The notes beneath the pieces were generated by a model. The model saw only the letters and a list, made by a program, of their open reading frames with translations. It did no database searches and was not told the origin of the DNA. From the NCBI GenBank assembly GCA_023229465.1, contig JALNZE010000020.1, positions 1 through 60,163 on the forward strand: DNA of 60,163 nt, in the 5' to 3' direction. The DNA comes from Chitinophagaceae bacterium. GTDB taxonomy: Bacteria; Bacteroidota; Bacteroidia; Chitinophagales; Chitinophagaceae. The position numbers and the translations under genes are program-made. Below are positions 58,052-60,163 of this stretch, piece by piece. Within the stretch, counting starts at the first letter, position 1. Every line of letters starts with the position of its first letter.

Positions 58052-58735
58052 ATGGAAAGAGTGGGCACGTTGATTAATAAACTGAAAGAACAATTTGAAC
58101 AGCATGCAGACGCCGAAAAACTAGCATTTACGGCGCAACTTCTCCTGGTAGAATTGCAGCGGAACCATGCCCCATCTCAGGCAGGTAGTAAAATCTCTGT
58201 GGTATTACCCGCAGGTACCGGCCCTTTCCAGCCTACTTTGCCTCTTTTTTCCGCGGAGGAGGTTTCCAGACAGGATACCATTGTGAATAACTGGATTTTT
58301 GATACTGCCACAGACATACCTACGCTTTCTCACCAGGAACCTATGTCTGTTTCTTCACAACAGGAAAACCCTGAAGTGACAGTAACGGCAGAAAAATTTG
58401 AGTTCAATACCTTGCTGGCACAACAAATTGAGATACTGAACGAAAAATTAAAAGAAGAGAGGATAGAGGTGGTTACCGCTTTGCAGGAAGCGCCTATTCG
58501 CGACCTGAAAAAAGCCATTGGATTTAATGATCGGTTTCTTTTTGTGAAGGAGCTTTTTCGTGGCGATGAAAATATGTATGAACGAAGTATAAAGACCATT
58601 AATGCTTTCAGCATTTATCCAGAAGCCGAATACTGGATACAACGGGAACTTAAAGTAAAACTCAGTTGGCCGGATAATTGTGAGGCCGGCAGACATTTTG
58701 ATCAGTTAGTTAAAAGACGGTTTGCCTCTATATAA
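58052..58735 (+). CDS. Conserved hypothetical protein
   Basis: A 227-residue protein without signal peptide or membrane segment. It has a helical N-terminus (about 1-38, KLKEQFEQHADAEKLAFTAQLLLVELQRN), a low-complexity middle (about 39-115), and a C-terminal domain with IRDLKKAIGFNDRFLFVKELFRGDENMYERSIKTINAFSIYPEAEYWIQRELKVKLSW (about 149-207). I recall that C-terminal domain as conserved across Bacteroidota hypothetical proteins. The function is unknown. Its first codons overlap the tdk promoter region, and its last 34 bp overlap the convergent waaA. Confidence 0.78.
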   Translation: MERVGTLINKLKEQFEQHADAEKLAFTAQLLLVELQRNHAPSQAGSKISVVLPAGTGPFQPTLPLFSAEEVSRQDTIVNNWIFDTATDIPTLSHQEPMSVSSQQENPEVTVTAEKFEFNTLLAQQIEILNEKLKEERIEVVTALQEAPIRDLKKAIGFNDRFLFVKELFRGDENMYERSIKTINAFSIYPEAEYWIQRELKVKLSWPDNCEAGRHFDQLVKRRFASI

Positions 58736-59967
58736 GCCATTAGTTTTTCTGTGGCTCCTGCTTTTGATAGTACATATTCAGCTGAAGCGGAGGCTGATTT
58801 GCTGTAGAGTTCCTGGTTTTCCAATAATTTTTTTAAGATGTCCTCCAGTTCCAGTGAATTTTCGATACTGAAGGCGCCCCCCACATCCAATAATTCATCA
58901 GCCTCAAAATACTTGTCGTAAACCGGACCAAATACTACCGGTTTGCCATAAACAGCCGCTTCGAGTATATTATGTATACCATCATCTCCAAATCCGCCGC
59001 CTATATAGCAGATGGTGGCATAGTGGTAGAGCCTGCTTAGCATACCCATATTGTCTATGATTAACGTAGTCGGATTTTCCGGAACACCATTTCCCGAACG
59101 GTATATTGTTTCATATACTGAATAGCGCATCGCATTTTTATACAATGCCAGGCACTCCTGTAAACGATCTTCATCAATATCATGCGGCGCGATAATGTAT
59201 TTGACTGCCCCATTTATTTTGGTATAATGTACCAGTTCCTCATCATCTTCCGTCCAGGTGCTGCCCGCAATAATAACAGGCTGCTCCCGGCAGAAATGAC
59301 TGATCAGTTCCAGCGGTTCAAAGTTCCTGGCAATCTCAATTACCCTATCGAACCGGGTATCACCACATACTAATACATTTTCATGAAAGCCTATGCCGGC
59401 AAGCAGTTCAGCCGATTCTTCGCTTTGCACAAATATTTTTGAAAAGAAGGTCAGCATTTTTTTGTGTACCCCTCCATACCATTGAAAAAAAGGTTGGTCT
59501 TTTCTGAAAATACCTGATACCAGTACGGTTGGAATATTCCGCTGACTGGCTTCCTGTAAGTAGTAATACCAGAATTCATATTTTACAAATAGCACCAGTG
59601 AGGGCTGAACAATATTAAAAAAACGATTGGCATGGGCAGGTGTGTCCATGGGTAAATAAAAAATATGGTCAGCGCCTTTGTAATTTTTTCTGATTTCAAA
59701 ACCGGAAGGGGAGAAAAAGGTTAGCAGAACTGTATAGCCGGGGTATTGCTTTCGGATAGATTCCAGCACGGGTAATCCCTGTTCAAACTCTCCCAGTGAA
59801 GAACAGTGCATCCATACCACCGGTTGTTTGTTTGTATGAAAAGCCAATGCCAGTTTTTTAAACAAGCCCCTTCTGCCTTTCAGCCATAAAGAAGCCTTTG
59901 GGTTTGCAAAGCTGATTAGCCAGGCAAGTTTAGGGTATAGCCAGGTGAAAAGTCGGTAGAGTAGCAT
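58702..59967 (-). CDS. waaA: 3-deoxy-D-manno-octulosonic acid transferase (Kdo transferase)
   Basis: A 421-residue GT30 enzyme that adds Kdo from CMP-Kdo to the lipid A precursor at the inner membrane. N-terminal hydrophobic anchor (about 3-22), the acceptor-side motif WMHCSSLGEFEQGLPVLE with the catalytic Glu, then FVKYEFWYYYLQEA, VCGDTRFDR, IIAGSTWTEDDEE and the donor-site GGGFGDDGIHNILEAAVYGKPVVFGP. Together with lpxB (26405) and the LptF/LptG permease it gives this window three lipopolysaccharide genes. The 3' end overlaps the convergent hypothetical gene by 34 bp. Confidence 0.93.
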   Translation of the reverse strand: MLLYRLFTWLYPKLAWLISFANPKASLWLKGRRGLFKKLALAFHTNKQPVVWMHCSSLGEFEQGLPVLESIRKQYPGYTVLLTFFSPSGFEIRKNYKGADHIFYLPMDTPAHANRFFNIVQPSLVLFVKYEFWYYYLQEASQRNIPTVLVSGIFRKDQPFFQWYGGVHKKMLTFFSKIFVQSEESAELLAGIGFHENVLVCGDTRFDRVIEIARNFEPLELISHFCREQPVIIAGSTWTEDDEELVHYTKINGAVKYIIAPHDIDEDRLQECLALYKNAMRYSVYETIYRSGNGVPENPTTLIIDNMGMLSRLYHYATICYIGGGFGDDGIHNILEAAVYGKPVVFGPVYDKYFEADELLDVGGAFSIENSLELEDILKKLLENQELYSKSASASAEYVLSKAGATEKLMAYIEANRLLTN

Positions 59968-60037
59968 CTGTTAAGTAAGATAATACTAAACAAAGAAACG
60001 AATTAAACTGTTTGTTTGCTCGTTGGTCATAATATGA

Positions 60038-60163
60038 CAGGGCAAACGCATCTAAATTTTAGGGAAGGGATGCGATAATTGAAGAAAATACGTTTATAGG
60101 GATAAAAGCATATGAACGGGATACTTCCTTTCTTCGATGATTTAAAGGATCCGAGAGTAGAGC
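60038..60163 (+). mobile_element. Left end of a probable ISAs1-family insertion sequence, cut by the window
   Basis: From about 60038 the sequence CAGGGCAAACGCATCTAAA looks like the terminal inverted repeat of ISAs1-type elements, and a transposase-like frame starts 74 bp further at 60112. The right end lies outside the window, so the inverted-repeat partner and the target duplication cannot be checked. Confidence 0.5.
60112..60163 (+). CDS. Start of an ISAs1-type transposase, 3' end outside the window
   Basis: Seventeen codons from the ATG at 60112 are visible: MNGILPFFDDLKDPRVE. The FFxxLxDPRxE pattern is the start of the DDE_Tnp_1-associated N-terminal domain of ISAs1-family transposases. 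The frame is open to the window end. Recognition rests on a short stretch plus the preceding terminal-repeat-like sequence. Confidence 0.5.
   Translation, partial: MNGILPFFDDLKDPRVE

Overview
This 60 kb window looks like chromosomal DNA from a member of the Bacteroidota, most probably the family Chitinophagaceae. The evidence is the Bacteroidota promoter consensus (TTTG, 19 bp, TAnnTTTG) upstream of several genes, Bacteroidota-typical families (DUF5916, GIN/DUF2807, M56 peptidase with a TonB_C tail, the eukaryotic-type citrate synthase), and lipoprotein and Sec signals of the usual style. This is inferred from protein families and motifs; no database search was run.

Layout. 1-1.4 kb: a secreted lipoprotein cut by the window edge and a probably truncated secreted protein. 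1.5-7.1 kb: housekeeping genes (rsmG, a membrane glycosyltransferase, tgt, an LptF/LptG permease, citrate synthase). 7.3-9.2 kb: tRNA-Ala(GGC) followed by a HipBA-like toxin-antitoxin pair with a very clear operator and promoter. 9.5-23.7 kb: a sugar oxidation and glycoside catabolism region holding two tandem GMC dehydrogenases, a GH3 beta-glucosidase, a Dabb protein, a quinoprotein dehydrogenase with an inserted cytochrome c, a Gfo/Idh/MocA oxidoreductase, an MFS permease, a YdjC-type deacetylase, a ThuA protein and a GH130 protein. 23.7-26.3 kb: methionine synthesis (metZ-like and metX) and a small membrane protein.

26.4-32 kb: lpxB, a small membrane gene and surE on the minus strand, split by a plus-strand pair made of a BlaI repressor and a 933-residue BlaR1-like protein. 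That protein joins an M56 metallopeptidase, a complete N-acetylmuramoyl-L-alanine amidase domain and a TonB C-terminal domain. I regard it as the most interesting system in the window. 32.2-41.4 kb: an S24/LexA-like repressor whose promoter resembles the blaI promoter, a DUF5916 barrel protein, a periplasmic-binding protein with guaA, a GIN-domain lipoprotein and a two-component system. 41.4-60 kb: rpsT, sucAB, an RsmB-like RNA methyltransferase, mnmA, ssb, an Ldh_2 dehydrogenase, aspartate kinase, queA, ccmC and ccmD, glutamate dehydrogenase, an HsdR_N protein, AMP nucleosidase, ccmB, tdk, a conserved hypothetical gene, waaA, and the left end of a probable ISAs1-type insertion sequence at the right edge.

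A second layer cuts across the genes: dispersed tandem repeats with a 7 bp period. One class (ACTCCTA/ACTCCCA) lies inside the reading frames of lpxB and the RsmB-like gene and at the stop codon of a GMC gene. Another (TAATTAA) lies at the 3' ends of several genes, overlapping or touching their stop codons. They resemble in style the heptanucleotide STRR repeats of cyanobacteria. No rRNA genes and no CRISPR array were seen.
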